Shown piece after piece: positions 7,777 to 17,056 of a stretch of DNA of 64,000 nt (its first letter is position 1; each line of letters opens with the position of its first letter). The notes under the pieces were generated by a model. That model ran no database searches, was not told where the DNA came from, and saw nothing but the letters and a program-made list of their open reading frames with translations. Origin of the DNA: Bacteroidia bacterium (GTDB lineage: Bacteria > Bacteroidota > Bacteroidia > Flavobacteriales_E > Vicingaceae); the NCBI GenBank assembly GCA_030433355.1, contig JAUIMG010000001.1:186001-250000 (forward strand). Direction: 5' to 3'. A program made the translations under genes and the position numbers.

Positions 7777-10700
7777 ATGATTTATCTGACTTTTGATAGC
7801 AACATTTGGATTTACTCATTAGATGAATCTTGGCAAATTGAAAATCAACTTGATTATCTTGAACCATGGATTCAGAAAGGAGAAGTGAAACTTCTTTTGC
7901 CTAAAATGATAATTGACGAATGGACTAAGCACGAAGAAAAGCAAGTAGGAGAAAGAGAGAAAAAGCTCCGTGAGTTTTTTAGCATGGCAGAAGAGATTCT
8001 GCCTTCCGCATTTTTTGCAGAATACAAGGAGCCAGCTATGCAAAGAAAAATTATTGACGACCAACTCAACAGGGCTAAAAATTTAATTCTTCAAAGTGAA
8101 ATCATTCCCGAATATTCAGAAGTAAAGGATAGAATCATTTCTGAAGGCATCGCCAAAAAAGCACCGATGCATAAAAAAAGCAGTGTTGCAGATGCAATCA
8201 TTGTCTATTCATTGATTCACTTTTCAAATTTGAATCAAGGGAATCACTACTTTTTTATTTCCAGCAATACAGAAGACTTTTACCAAAAATCAAATGGTAA
8301 AAAAGAAATTCATCAGGATTTGAAACCAGATTTTGATAAAAACAATATTCAGGCATTTACTACTCTCAATCATTTGATTTATTTCCTTCAAACCGCTCAT
8401 AGCTTAAAGATAGATGAGAATATTGGCCAAAAAAGAAAAGAGAGAATTAGAAATAAGGTCAAGGAAAAAGTTTACAATCCAGAATATGACAAACTAACAG
8501 AAAGTGGCGACAGCTCATATATCCAAAATATAAACACGATTGAGTTTATCCTAAAGGAAACACGACCAACAAAAGAGCAAGTAATTTATGTTTTGGCACT
8601 TGTGGATTCTGATATTTCCTATGAGCGTGATTTTTATAAACGACTTGACAATGCAAGTTGGTTTGAGATACTCAAACGGAAAAAAGTTTTCAATCCAACA
8701 AATAATCCTACACCAATACAAGTGAAGGAAAGATTTCAAATTCCTTTTTGGGAGCCCCTTATTTACCTTGAAAAACTTTCACTTCAAATCAAGAATGGTC
8801 AATCTCTTGAACTCATTGATGAAATAATATCAATCATCAACAACGCTTCTCAAAACCCAGTTGACAATTACAGAACTTGGTATTTGTTCATAAAGATATT
8901 GACCAACCTTCCAAAAGAAAAAATTCCTTTAGAGACATTGAACTTCATTCCTACTTGGCTCAAAGGAGGTTTTGATACAATGATTCAGAGTTCAGAACTA
9001 TGTGAGAAACTACTTCCTAAATTTCTTTCTGAAAACCCAACAGCAGATGATATTCAAAAGGCAGAACTGATTTTAAAATATCTTTTCTCAATTGAAAAAA
9101 TTGAAGTTGCTAAAGAAGGCATGTTAGGTGTTGATGCCGAAAGCTACCGTTCAAGAATTTATATGCACTATTTAACGGATGCTTTGATTGATAAAAAACT
9201 CACCTCAAAAATCGTTGCTTATTGCTCAGACAATATCATTATTGACTTGGCAGAAAAAATCAAAACGCTGAGATTTGATTTCCCAAAAGGAATTAACTTT
9301 TCACTCAAAATCAAAGACAAGTCCTACCATTGTAAAGCTGAGATTGAAAACGAAAACTTGAATATTCAAATTTCAGAAAAGGAGGATGGTCAAAAATCCA
9401 TTGGAACTAATACAATTGAGAAGTTTGAAAATCTAACTGACGAGCAAGTAAAAAATTTCTTCATTGCTTTTCTAAAAGAGTTAGGGTTAGAATATGAAGG
9501 ACATAAAGACAATGAGTTTGATATTGAAATACTCACAAACGCTTTATCGAATGGCTCATACTATACTTTCTCGGATGACACAATAAGCAAGTTAAATGAT
9601 CGCTACCACCATGGAGACAAACTTGTTGAAGTGTTCTCGTTAATTTTCAGGGACCTTCTAAACGATAAAATAAAACAGAGTGCAAAGACAGGAATTGAAC
9701 TTTTAAGGAATTTTGCTTTTGAAAGCAAATACCGATTACCATTTTTCCGCAGAGTAGTTCTGTTTATCATTGGGGAGAATTGGGAAGCATGTAAAAAATT
9801 GTTTTGGGAGATTGTAAAGGACGATGACCCAATGCAACTTTTTTCAAATCACAGTTTTGACAAAGACCTTTATGAATTGCTCAATAAAAATCAAATCTTG
9901 TTGAGCAAGGAAGAAATCACAACACTTCAAAAAATAATTGATTTAGGTCCTCAGGACAATAGAGAAGATAGAGACCCGAATTATAAGGACTATTGGCAGT
10001 TGCGCTGGTATTCTGCTTTGAGAAATATTGCTCCATTCAAAAACAGTTACAAAAAACTTTCACAGGCAGAAAACTTGACTAATGAACACTATGAAAATTT
10101 GGGTAAGATAAAAGCAAGAATTGGTTCGATTTCTCCTTTTAGTTCAGAAGAAATACTTCAAAAAAGCAATCAAGAAATTGTCAAGTTCATTCATAGCTTC
10201 AAACCAAAAGACCGCTGGGAAGAACCAACTATTGACGGACTATCGAACTCATTAAGTGCAGCCGTTCAAAACGAGCCACAAAAGTTTTCTGACGAGATTG
10301 AACTTTACAAGGATGTTCCCTACATATATGCTTACCATATTTCCAACGGTCTTAGAGAAGCATGGAAAAATAAAAAGTCATTCAATTGGGAAAAGGTTTT
10401 GAATTTTTACAAGGAGTATATCACAAACGAAAAATTTACAACAGGACAATTTAGTTTGGAGAATGATGGTTGGGGAGCAACTGCGGATTGGGTTACAGGT
10501 TCGGTGGGAAACCTTTTGACTGATGGAATGCAATTAGACAGCAACGCATTTGATTTATCGCTTCTACCAGTTGCAAAGAACATTCTTGAAATCATTGTTC
10601 CAAGATTAAAGCCAGTAGAAGATTTTAAGCAAACGAATATGGACTATCCAACCTATTCGCTGAATTCTACTGCCGGTAAAACGCTCAGAACTCTGCTTGA

Positions 10701-11658
10701 ATATTCACTTAGGAGAGCAAGAAACTTAAAAGCAGAAGATAATCTACCCAAGTGGGAAAAAGAGATTAAAGATTTGTTGGAAGAAACTTTTAAGAAAGGA
10801 ATAATTGACGGTTATATTCTTATTGGATGGTATTTCCAACAATTCTATTTCTTAGACAAAGATTGGATAACTAGTAAAGTAAAAGAGTATTATGGACTTG
10901 AAGATAAATACTGGCTTGCTTTTGTGAGTGGATTTTCCTTCGGAAATCCACCATTCAACAAAGACATTTACCAGTTATTTTACCCTCATTATGAAAGAGC
11001 TATTAAGAATGACATTAAGATAAAAAGCATTTCAGACCATGGAATTATTAGGCATATAGTTTCTTTTTACTTTTGGGGTTTTGAAGATTTACAAAAAGAT
11101 GGTTTGCTTAAAATGCTTTTCAACAAAGGCAATAGCACAAGTATCCTTGAAGTTGTAAATTTTGTTTGGAGACAAGAAGGATACTTGAAAAGTTTGAATC
11201 ACGGAGAGGCAAAAAACTTTGAGGAAATAATTCTCAATCTGTGGAACTGCCTTGCTAAGAAGTACGACATTGTAAATGATGAAGAGGAACAAAAGATTTT
11301 AGCAGCACTTTCAAATCTTCTTGTTTTTGTTCCTGAGCTAAACGACACTTATACAGATTTGGTTTTGAAGTCAAGCGGCATTACCGATAAGCATTTTCAC
11401 TCCCATTATCTTATTGAGAATCTTATCAAACTTAAAGACCGAGGTAATCCAAGTCAGTCTTCTAAACATATAGGAGTTATTTTGAACTCAATACAGTTTG
11501 CTCCTTACTTTTCCTCCATTAATAACAAACACATTATTAGCTTAGTAGAATTTCTTTATGAGAATGGTCAAAAACAAATTGCTGATGAATTCTGCAACAA
11601 GATGGCAAAGCAAGGACATGAATTTCTCATTGAGATTCACAACAAATACAAGGAATGA
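7777..11658 (+). CDS. large PIN-domain-like protein, candidate RNase effector
   Basis: The N-terminal 210 residues look like a PIN nuclease: a first strand ending in FDSNIW (Asp7), an acidic residue in IIDEW (Glu48), SSVADAII (Asp139) and FFISSNTEDF (Asn164, Asp167). These are the places of the usual metal-binding acidic residues. The remaining 1080 or so residues are mostly helical and charged with scattered aromatics, with no domain I recognise. They may form a repeat-like scaffold. At 1293 residues it is far larger than toxin-type PIN proteins. It is the only gene of cassette 2, starting 41 bases from the boundary, with no obvious antitoxin partner. A role in RNA cleavage, possibly in defence or stress, is inference. 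Confidence 0.7.
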   Translation: MIYLTFDSNIWIYSLDESWQIENQLDYLEPWIQKGEVKLLLPKMIIDEWTKHEEKQVGEREKKLREFFSMAEEILPSAFFAEYKEPAMQRKIIDDQLNRAKNLILQSEIIPEYSEVKDRIISEGIAKKAPMHKKSSVADAIIVYSLIHFSNLNQGNHYFFISSNTEDFYQKSNGKKEIHQDLKPDFDKNNIQAFTTLNHLIYFLQTAHSLKIDENIGQKRKERIRNKVKEKVYNPEYDKLTESGDSSYIQNINTIEFILKETRPTKEQVIYVLALVDSDISYERDFYKRLDNASWFEILKRKKVFNPTNNPTPIQVKERFQIPFWEPLIYLEKLSLQIKNGQSLELIDEIISIINNASQNPVDNYRTWYLFIKILTNLPKEKIPLETLNFIPTWLKGGFDTMIQSSELCEKLLPKFLSENPTADDIQKAELILKYLFSIEKIEVAKEGMLGVDAESYRSRIYMHYLTDALIDKKLTSKIVAYCSDNIIIDLAEKIKTLRFDFPKGINFSLKIKDKSYHCKAEIENENLNIQISEKEDGQKSIGTNTIEKFENLTDEQVKNFFIAFLKELGLEYEGHKDNEFDIEILTNALSNGSYYTFSDDTISKLNDRYHHGDKLVEVFSLIFRDLLNDKIKQSAKTGIELLRNFAFESKYRLPFFRRVVLFIIGENWEACKKLFWEIVKDDDPMQLFSNHSFDKDLYELLNKNQILLSKEEITTLQKIIDLGPQDNREDRDPNYKDYWQLRWYSALRNIAPFKNSYKKLSQAENLTNEHYENLGKIKARIGSISPFSSEEILQKSNQEIVKFIHSFKPKDRWEEPTIDGLSNSLSAAVQNEPQKFSDEIELYKDVPYIYAYHISNGLREAWKNKKSFNWEKVLNFYKEYITNEKFTTGQFSLENDGWGATADWVTGSVGNLLTDGMQLDSNAFDLSLLPVAKNILEIIVPRLKPVEDFKQTNMDYPTYSLNSTAGKTLRTLLEYSLRRARNLKAEDNLPKWEKEIKDLLEETFKKGIIDGYILIGWYFQQFYFLDKDWITSKVKEYYGLEDKYWLAFVSGFSFGNPPFNKDIYQLFYPHYERAIKNDIKIKSISDHGIIRHIVSFYFWGFEDLQKDGLLKMLFNKGNSTSILEVVNFVWRQEGYLKSLNHGEAKNFEEIILNLWNCLAKKYDIVNDEEEQKILAALSNLLVFVPELNDTYTDLVLKSSGITDKHFHSHYLIENLIKLKDRGNPSQSSKHIGVILNSIQFAPYFSSINNKHIISLVEFLYENGQKQIADEFCNKMAKQGHEFLIEIHNKYKE

Positions 11659-11671
11659 ATGAAAACACGAA

Positions 11672-11726
11672 CCGCCAACAATCGCTATAAAACATGCCCT
11701 TCGGGACACGTTTCTTAGCCGAGCCG
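11672..11726 (+). repeat. attC-like repeat ending cassette 2
   Basis: CCGCCAAC (11672-11679) is complementary to the start of its own cassette (7736-7743). GCTATAAAAC (11684-11693) pairs imperfectly with GTTTCTTAGC (11710-11719), with a CCC-TTC-GGG tip at 11697-11705. The right arm shares TTTCTTAGCCG with the cassette 1 repeat, and the left arm shares CCAACAAT and GCTA. It ends in CGTCAAGACC instead of CGTTGGC. The stop codon of the neighbouring permease gene (minus strand, 11727-11729) begins right there. Confidence 0.7.
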
Positions 11727-12968
11727 TCAAGACCTAATTGCCTCAACAGGGTCAAGCTGACTTGCAGACCAAGAAGGTATAATTCCAGATATCAATCCAA
11801 TAGCTACTGAAATACCTAAACCAAGGGCAATATTATTTAGACCAAGAGTCACATCAAAATCAAGTCCATATTGAACAAAAAGTGTCCCAAGAAATATTAA
11901 TAATAAGCCAACAGACCCACCAATTAAGCAAAGAAAAATAGACTCAAATAAAAACTCTAAAAGAATAAAATAATTTTTTGCTCCCAAAGATTTCTGAATA
12001 CCTATTAATGAAGTTCTCTCCTTCACAGAAACAAACATGATATTCGCGATACTAAATCCGCCGACAATAATGGAAAAGATTCCAATAGCAAAACCGGCAA
12101 TATTTATAACGGAGAAAATACCATCAAAGGCTTGCGAAAGCATGCTCAATTGATTTAATGCAAAATTGTCTTTGGCCTTTGGTTTTAACTTTCTAATAGA
12201 TCTCATCACTCCGGTAAGCTCGTCAATTAATTCACGATTACTGACTCCTTCCTTTGCTTTCACCATAATAATTGAACCACTATTCCTGCTATTTAAATTG
12301 ATGAAATTTCTAACAAACATTAGTGGAACGAATATATTTTTATCGTTTGAGTTTCCAAACATTGCTTCTCCCTCCTTTTCTAGAACTCCAATTACATCTA
12401 GTTTTCTTCCTTTATACTTTATTTGCTTGCCAATAGGTTCAGAGTCGGGAAATAAGTTTTCCGCAATTTCAGCTCCTAAAATAGCTACCGGTCTTCCAGT
12501 TCTGCTTTCTAAATTTGTAAGATATCTCCCCTTTTCAATTTTTAAATCCCAAATTCTATTGTACTCATAGGTCACACCATTCATGGTAATATTGTCTATA
12601 GAAGTACTTTTGTATTTTACGGTTCCCATAGTCCCTGCAAGCATTGCTATTGCATCACTACTTTTAGTTAGCTTGCTCACCATTTTAAAATCTTGCATAT
12701 TCGGTTGAGGCCTGCGGATATAATCCCACCAAGGAGTATTTGCATCAAACTGCCAAGGCATTTTCTGAATGTATATGACATTATCGCCTAAACTTTGTAT
12801 GCTACTACGCACATTATTTTCTAAGGAGTCAACCATGGTAAAAACGGAAACCATAGCAAAAATTCCTATAGTAACACCTAAAAGAGAAAGTATGGTGCGG
12901 AGCTTATTGACAATTAATGAATCAATTGCAAAAAGAAAACTCTCCTTAATAAGTCGTAGAATTAGCAT
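11727..12968 (-). CDS. MacB/FtsX-type ABC transporter permease
   Basis: The 413-residue protein has an N-terminal membrane helix (about 20-45), a large periplasmic MacB-like core domain (about 50-260) and three C-terminal helices forming the FtsX fold. The terminal SASQLDPVEAIRS is typical of the family. Such permeases work with a separate ATPase of the LolD/MacB type, moving lipoproteins, peptides or drugs or transmitting force to the envelope. No ATPase gene is next to it, so the partner must lie elsewhere. The stop codon lies directly at the edge of the cassette array. The last one or two residues may therefore have been altered by the insertion. Substrate unknown. Confidence 0.88.
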   Translation of the reverse strand: MLILRLIKESFLFAIDSLIVNKLRTILSLLGVTIGIFAMVSVFTMVDSLENNVRSSIQSLGDNVIYIQKMPWQFDANTPWWDYIRRPQPNMQDFKMVSKLTKSSDAIAMLAGTMGTVKYKSTSIDNITMNGVTYEYNRIWDLKIEKGRYLTNLESRTGRPVAILGAEIAENLFPDSEPIGKQIKYKGRKLDVIGVLEKEGEAMFGNSNDKNIFVPLMFVRNFINLNSRNSGSIIMVKAKEGVSNRELIDELTGVMRSIRKLKPKAKDNFALNQLSMLSQAFDGIFSVINIAGFAIGIFSIIVGGFSIANIMFVSVKERTSLIGIQKSLGAKNYFILLEFLFESIFLCLIGGSVGLLLIFLGTLFVQYGLDFDVTLGLNNIALGLGISVAIGLISGIIPSWSASQLDPVEAIRS

Positions 12969-13135
12969 CCTTTAAATTATTGTTTAAAATTAGGCTGTTA
13001 AGTGGCACAAAACAAACCGATAAACATTCAATTTGTCCATTTATCCTATTCATGATTGACCGTTGAAAACTACTAGCAAAGCCATTGTTAACCGCCTTGA
13101 ATATTAGTAAAATTGTATATTAATCTACCCAATTA

Positions 13136-14668
13136 ATGAATCAAGAAAGAAGCATCAAAAATGCCTTAATATCAGTCTTTTACAAAGATGGACTAGAGGA
13201 TATTGCAAAAGAACTAAATAATTTAGGAGTTACTATTTATTCAACTGGCGGAACATTAAGTTTTCTCGAAGAAAAAGGAATAGAGGTAAAAGCTGTTGAA
13301 AACCTCACATCCTACCCATCAATATTGGGTGGTAGAGTTAAAACCTTGCATCCTAAAGTATTTGGTGGAATCTTAAGTAGAAGAGAGAAAAAAGAAGACC
13401 AAGCACATTTAGAAGAATTTGAAATTCCTGAATTTGATTTGGTTATTGTTGATTTGTATCCATTTGAAGAAACAGTAGCAAATGGCGGCAGCGAATCTGA
13501 TATCATTGAAAAAATAGATATTGGGGGAATTTCTCTAATTCGAGCGGCGGCTAAAAACCACAAAGATGTTTTAACTGTATCTTCAAGAAATCAGTATCCA
13601 GAATTATTAAAGTTATTGCAAGAAAAGAAAGGCAAGTCTAATTTGGATGATAGAAAGTCATTAGCAATTAAGGCGTTTCAAATTTCTTCTCATTACGACA
13701 CTTCCATACACAACTATTTTAACCAAAATGCTTTTGAGCCCAACTTGAAAATAAGTGAAGAAGAATCTAAGGTTTTAAGATATGGAGAAAATCCTCATCA
13801 AAGAGGTATTTTTTATGGAAAGATGGATGATATCTTCACCAAGCTTCATGGCAAAGAGTTATCCTACAACAACTTACTTGATGTTGATGCAGCAGTTAAT
13901 TTAATGCTTGATTATCAAAATGAGTCTTCTACATTCGCTATACTTAAACACAACAATGCTTGTGGATTTGCAACAAGAGAAAAATTAGTAGATGCCTACA
14001 AAGATGCATTGGCAGGAGATCCTATTTCTGCCTTTGGAGGTATTCTTATTAGCAACAAGACGATAGACCTTGAAACTGCAGAAGAAATCAATCAACTTTT
14101 TTGCGAAGTAGTAATTGCCCCTAATTATGAAGAAAGCGCATTGGAAGTATTGAAACAAAAGAAAAATAGAATCGTACTAAAGCAACATAATACTTCTTTA
14201 GAAAAATATACAGTTAGAACAACTTTAAATGGCTATTTAGTTCAAGAAAAGGACTTAGCAGTTGAAAAGAAAGATGCTTTAACTACAGTAACCAAGTTAA
14301 GTCCATCTGAAAGTGAAGTGGAGGACTTAATATTTGCTTCTAAACTAGTTAAACATACAAAATCAAACGCAATTGTGCTTGTAAAAAACAAACAGTTATT
14401 AGCTAGTGGAACTGGTCAAACTTCTAGAGTTGATGCTTTACAACAAGCAATTGTTAAAGCAAAACATTTTGGATTTGATTTAGATGGAGCGGTTATGGCA
14501 TCAGATGCCTTTTTCCCTTTTCCAGATTGTGTAGAGATAGCAAATAAGGAAGGAATTAAATCTGTTATTCAGCCGGGAGGATCAATAAAAGACGAACTTT
14601 CAATAAAGTATTGTGATGACAACAAAATGAAAATGGTATTTACAGGCATACGCCACTTTAAACACTAA
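13136..14668 (+). CDS. purH: bifunctional AICAR transformylase / IMP cyclohydrolase PurH
   Basis: PurH performs the last two steps of IMP synthesis in the cytoplasm. The N-terminal MGS-like IMP cyclohydrolase domain (about 1-130) has STGGT and GGRVKTLHPK. The transformylase part has RYGENPHQRG (about 214-223), LKHNNACG (about 270-277) and the C-terminal DAFFPFPD and IQPGGSIKD signatures. The length of 510 residues is normal. mreB starts two bases after its stop, so purH probably leads the rod-shape operon and couples its transcription to nucleotide supply. The region upstream (12969-13135) is a divergent promoter region shared with the permease gene. I could not place its promoter elements with confidence. 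Confidence 0.98.
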   Translation: MNQERSIKNALISVFYKDGLEDIAKELNNLGVTIYSTGGTLSFLEEKGIEVKAVENLTSYPSILGGRVKTLHPKVFGGILSRREKKEDQAHLEEFEIPEFDLVIVDLYPFEETVANGGSESDIIEKIDIGGISLIRAAAKNHKDVLTVSSRNQYPELLKLLQEKKGKSNLDDRKSLAIKAFQISSHYDTSIHNYFNQNAFEPNLKISEEESKVLRYGENPHQRGIFYGKMDDIFTKLHGKELSYNNLLDVDAAVNLMLDYQNESSTFAILKHNNACGFATREKLVDAYKDALAGDPISAFGGILISNKTIDLETAEEINQLFCEVVIAPNYEESALEVLKQKKNRIVLKQHNTSLEKYTVRTTLNGYLVQEKDLAVEKKDALTTVTKLSPSESEVEDLIFASKLVKHTKSNAIVLVKNKQLLASGTGQTSRVDALQQAIVKAKHFGFDLDGAVMASDAFFPFPDCVEIANKEGIKSVIQPGGSIKDELSIKYCDDNKMKMVFTGIRHFKH

Positions 14669-14670
14669 TA

Positions 14671-15693
14671 ATGGGAATATTCGATTTTTTTACGCAAGAG
14701 ATAGCAATTGACTTAGGTACGGCAAATACCTTAGTAATTCACCAAGACAAAGTGGTAGTTGATGAGCCTAGTATTGTAGCTATAGATAGAACTACCGGAA
14801 AGGTTATAGCGGTAGGCAAAAAGGCTATGCAAATGCATGGAAAAACCCATGAGAATATAAAAACCGTTAGGCCCTTAAAGGATGGAGTAATTGCAGATTT
14901 CCAAGCTGCAGAGTACATGATCAGGGGAATGATTAAAATGATTAATCAAAAGAAAAGATATTTTGCCCCTTCTTTAAAAATGGTAATTTGTATTCCATCA
15001 GGTATTACTGAAGTAGAAAAGAGAGCTGTAAAAGATTCGGCTGAGCATGCCGGAGGCAAAGAAGTATACCTAATTCATGAACCAATGGCTGCTGCAATCG
15101 GAATTGGAATTGATGTTTTAGAGCCCATGGGTAATATGATTATTGATATAGGTGGAGGAACTTCAGAAATTGCCGTAATAGCCTTAGGAGGAATAGTGTG
15201 TGATAAATCAATACGCGTTGCAGGAGATGACTTCACCAATGATATTGTGGATTATATGAGAAGACAACATAACCTGCTTATTGGTGAAAGATCGGCTGAA
15301 AAAATCAAAATTGAAGTAGGATCTGCTCTACCAGAATTAGACAACCCACCAGATGATTACGCTATTCAGGGTAGAGATTTAATGACCGGCACCCCTAAGG
15401 AGATAAAAGTTTCTTACACAGAAATTGCTCATGCTTTAGACAAGTCTATTACAAAAATTGAAGCGGCTATCTTAAATGCTTTAGAAATGACTCCTCCTGA
15501 ATTATCGGCAGATATTTACAGAACTGGTTTATATTTAGCAGGTGGTGGTTCCTTATTAAGAGGGTTGGATAAAAGAATTTCTCAAAAAACAAAACTGCCA
15601 GTGCATGTTGCAGAAGACCCGCTTAGAGCAGTGGCAAGAGGAACAGGTATTGCTCTAAAGAACTCAGCGAAGTTGCCATTTTTAATACGATAA
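14671..15693 (+). CDS. mreB: rod-shape actin homologue MreB
   Basis: MreB is a bacterial actin that forms membrane-bound filaments and guides the elongasome. The 340-residue sequence begins with MGIFDFFTQE, a short hydrophobic lead typical of membrane-binding MreB. The actin-fold ATP-binding motifs are IDLGTANTLV (phosphate 1), DIGGGTSEIAV (phosphate 2) and LAGGGSLLRGL (adenosine). It lies directly after purH and before mreC, mreD, mrdA and rodA, the classical elongation operon order. The cell is therefore probably rod-shaped, or descends from rods. Confidence 0.98.
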   Translation: MGIFDFFTQEIAIDLGTANTLVIHQDKVVVDEPSIVAIDRTTGKVIAVGKKAMQMHGKTHENIKTVRPLKDGVIADFQAAEYMIRGMIKMINQKKRYFAPSLKMVICIPSGITEVEKRAVKDSAEHAGGKEVYLIHEPMAAAIGIGIDVLEPMGNMIIDIGGGTSEIAVIALGGIVCDKSIRVAGDDFTNDIVDYMRRQHNLLIGERSAEKIKIEVGSALPELDNPPDDYAIQGRDLMTGTPKEIKVSYTEIAHALDKSITKIEAAILNALEMTPPELSADIYRTGLYLAGGGSLLRGLDKRISQKTKLPVHVAEDPLRAVARGTGIALKNSAKLPFLIR

Positions 15694-15711
15694 ACCTTAG
15701 GATATGACTAA

Positions 15712-16551
15712 ATGCGAAATCTAGTCCAGTTTTTCATACGTTATTCCTTTTTCTTCTTATTCCTTTTATTTGAAGTTGTCTCTTTCTACATTATTGTTAA
15801 AAATAATAGCTTTCACAATAGCATTTTCTATACTGCCACCAACAACTTAGTTGGTTCTATATATTCAAAGTATTCAAGCATTACGGACTACATTAACCTA
15901 AAAGAAGTAAATGAAAAGTTGGCAATAGAAAATGAAAGCTTGCAAAAATTTCAATTTAAAAACTATGAAAAGTTATTTGGAGAGAACATCTTAGTTAGAG
16001 ATACTATATATCATAAGAAATACCTGTATACAAAAGCAAAAATTATAAATAACTCAACGAATAAACAGCAAAACTTCATCACCCTAAGTATTGGCGAACT
16101 AAATGGGATAAAAAAAGGAATGGGAGTTATTGGACCAAGTGGAGTTATAGGAGTTGTAAACTCTACCTCCAAGCATTATTCTACAGTTCTAGCTGTTCTG
16201 AACATAAACTCCAAAACTAGTGCAAAGCTTAAAAACTCTAATTATTTTGGATCCTTGCAATGGGATGGTAAAAATTATAAAGAAGGAATTCTTGCTGATA
16301 TCCCAAATCATGTTGAATTACGCAACGGAGACACCATTGTTACCAGTGGGTTTTCATCCATATTCCCTGCAGGAATAGATATCGCTACGATAAAAGACTT
16401 TGAAAAACTAGAAGGAGAATTCTTCTACGACATAAGAGTAAACTTCTTAGTAGATTATAAAAATATTAGTTGGGTTTATGTGGTAAAAAATATTTTTAAG
16501 GAAGAACAAATTGAGTTAGAAAAACAAAATCTTCAAGAAGATGATCAATAG
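15712..16551 (+). CDS. mreC: rod-shape-determining protein MreC
   Basis: MreC is a bitopic inner-membrane protein that activates PBP2-RodA in the periplasm. The 279 residues show an N-terminal membrane helix (about 10-30), a coiled coil (about 60-90) and two beta-barrel modules. GIKKGMGVIGPSGVIGVV and the later DTIVTSGFSSIFPAGI are typical of the family. The end overlaps the mreD start by 11 bases, implying translational coupling. It starts 18 bases after mreB. Confidence 0.95.
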   Translation: MRNLVQFFIRYSFFFLFLLFEVVSFYIIVKNNSFHNSIFYTATNNLVGSIYSKYSSITDYINLKEVNEKLAIENESLQKFQFKNYEKLFGENILVRDTIYHKKYLYTKAKIINNSTNKQQNFITLSIGELNGIKKGMGVIGPSGVIGVVNSTSKHYSTVLAVLNINSKTSAKLKNSNYFGSLQWDGKNYKEGILADIPNHVELRNGDTIVTSGFSSIFPAGIDIATIKDFEKLEGEFFYDIRVNFLVDYKNISWVYVVKNIFKEEQIELEKQNLQEDDQ

Positions 16552-17056
16552 ATTTCTATTTTACCCTTCTTTATTTATCTTTTTAGTTCTTCTACAGGTT
16601 CTAATCTTAAATAATATTCAGCTATCGGGCTTTATTAACCCATACTTATATATTTTATTCATTATTTGGCTTCCTATTGACATGCCTAAAGGACTAGTGA
16701 TGTTAGTTTCCTTCGCTTTGGGGTTAAGCATAGATCTCTTTAGCAATACTTACGGAATGCATGCTTCTGCTTCAGTCTTTTTAGCATTTTTAAGACCATA
16801 CCTCCTTAATATAATGGCCCCTAGAGATGGATACGAAAGCAACCAAAACATAGGAATAAATGACTTTGGAATACTTTGGTTTCTAGCATTCTCAAGCATT
16901 CTCACACTTGCTCATCATCTTTTTCTGTTCTTTGTTGAAGTTTTCCGTTTCAGCGACTTCTTTAGCACTTTTGGAAGAGCAATTTTGAGCGCTATAGTTA
17001 CATTAATCCTAATTTTAATCAGTCAGCTATTTAGATATAAGTCTAATAATAACTAA
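16541..17056 (+). CDS. mreD: rod-shape-determining protein MreD
   Basis: This small polytopic inner-membrane protein (171 residues, five to six hydrophobic segments) is part of the elongasome and partners MreC. Sequence conservation in MreD is low, so the assignment rests on its hydrophobic pattern, size and position between mreC and the PBP2 gene. It overlaps both neighbours: 11 bases with mreC, and its last base is the first base of the next ATG. Confidence 0.92.
   Translation: MINRFLFYPSLFIFLVLLQVLILNNIQLSGFINPYLYILFIIWLPIDMPKGLVMLVSFALGLSIDLFSNTYGMHASASVFLAFLRPYLLNIMAPRDGYESNQNIGINDFGILWFLAFSSILTLAHHLFLFFVEVFRFSDFFSTFGRAILSAIVTLILILISQLFRYKSNNN

Larger units (their letters stand above)
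6883..11726 (+). mobile_element. integron-like array of two gene cassettes, no integrase nearby
   Basis: Cassette 1 spans about 6883-7735 and cassette 2 about 7736-11726. Each holds one plus-strand gene starting 22-41 bases after the left boundary and ends in a long imperfect inverted repeat. The first bases of each cassette are complementary to the first bases of its own terminal repeat: GTTGGCAAAC with GTTTGCCAAC, and GTTGGCGG with CCGCCAAC. This is what circular cassettes excised by an integron-type recombinase would show. The cores do not match the classical RYYYAAC and GTTRRRY consensus, and no recombinase gene is in the window. The array lies between convergent genes. Its right edge falls within one or two bases of the permease stop codon. 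Confidence 0.6.

Noticed and set aside
7670-7867. Minus-strand frame across the cassette 1 repeat
   Set aside because: It runs across a hairpin repeat and into the PIN-like gene, has no start context and no protein-like composition.
7608-11726. Classical attC sites
   Set aside because: The end cores do not match RYYYAAC and GTTRRRY, so I call them attC-like only.
12166-12570. 134-codon plus-strand frame inside the permease gene
   Set aside because: It is the antisense shadow of a clear family member; repetitive Ser/Leu/Phe content is typical of antisense frames.
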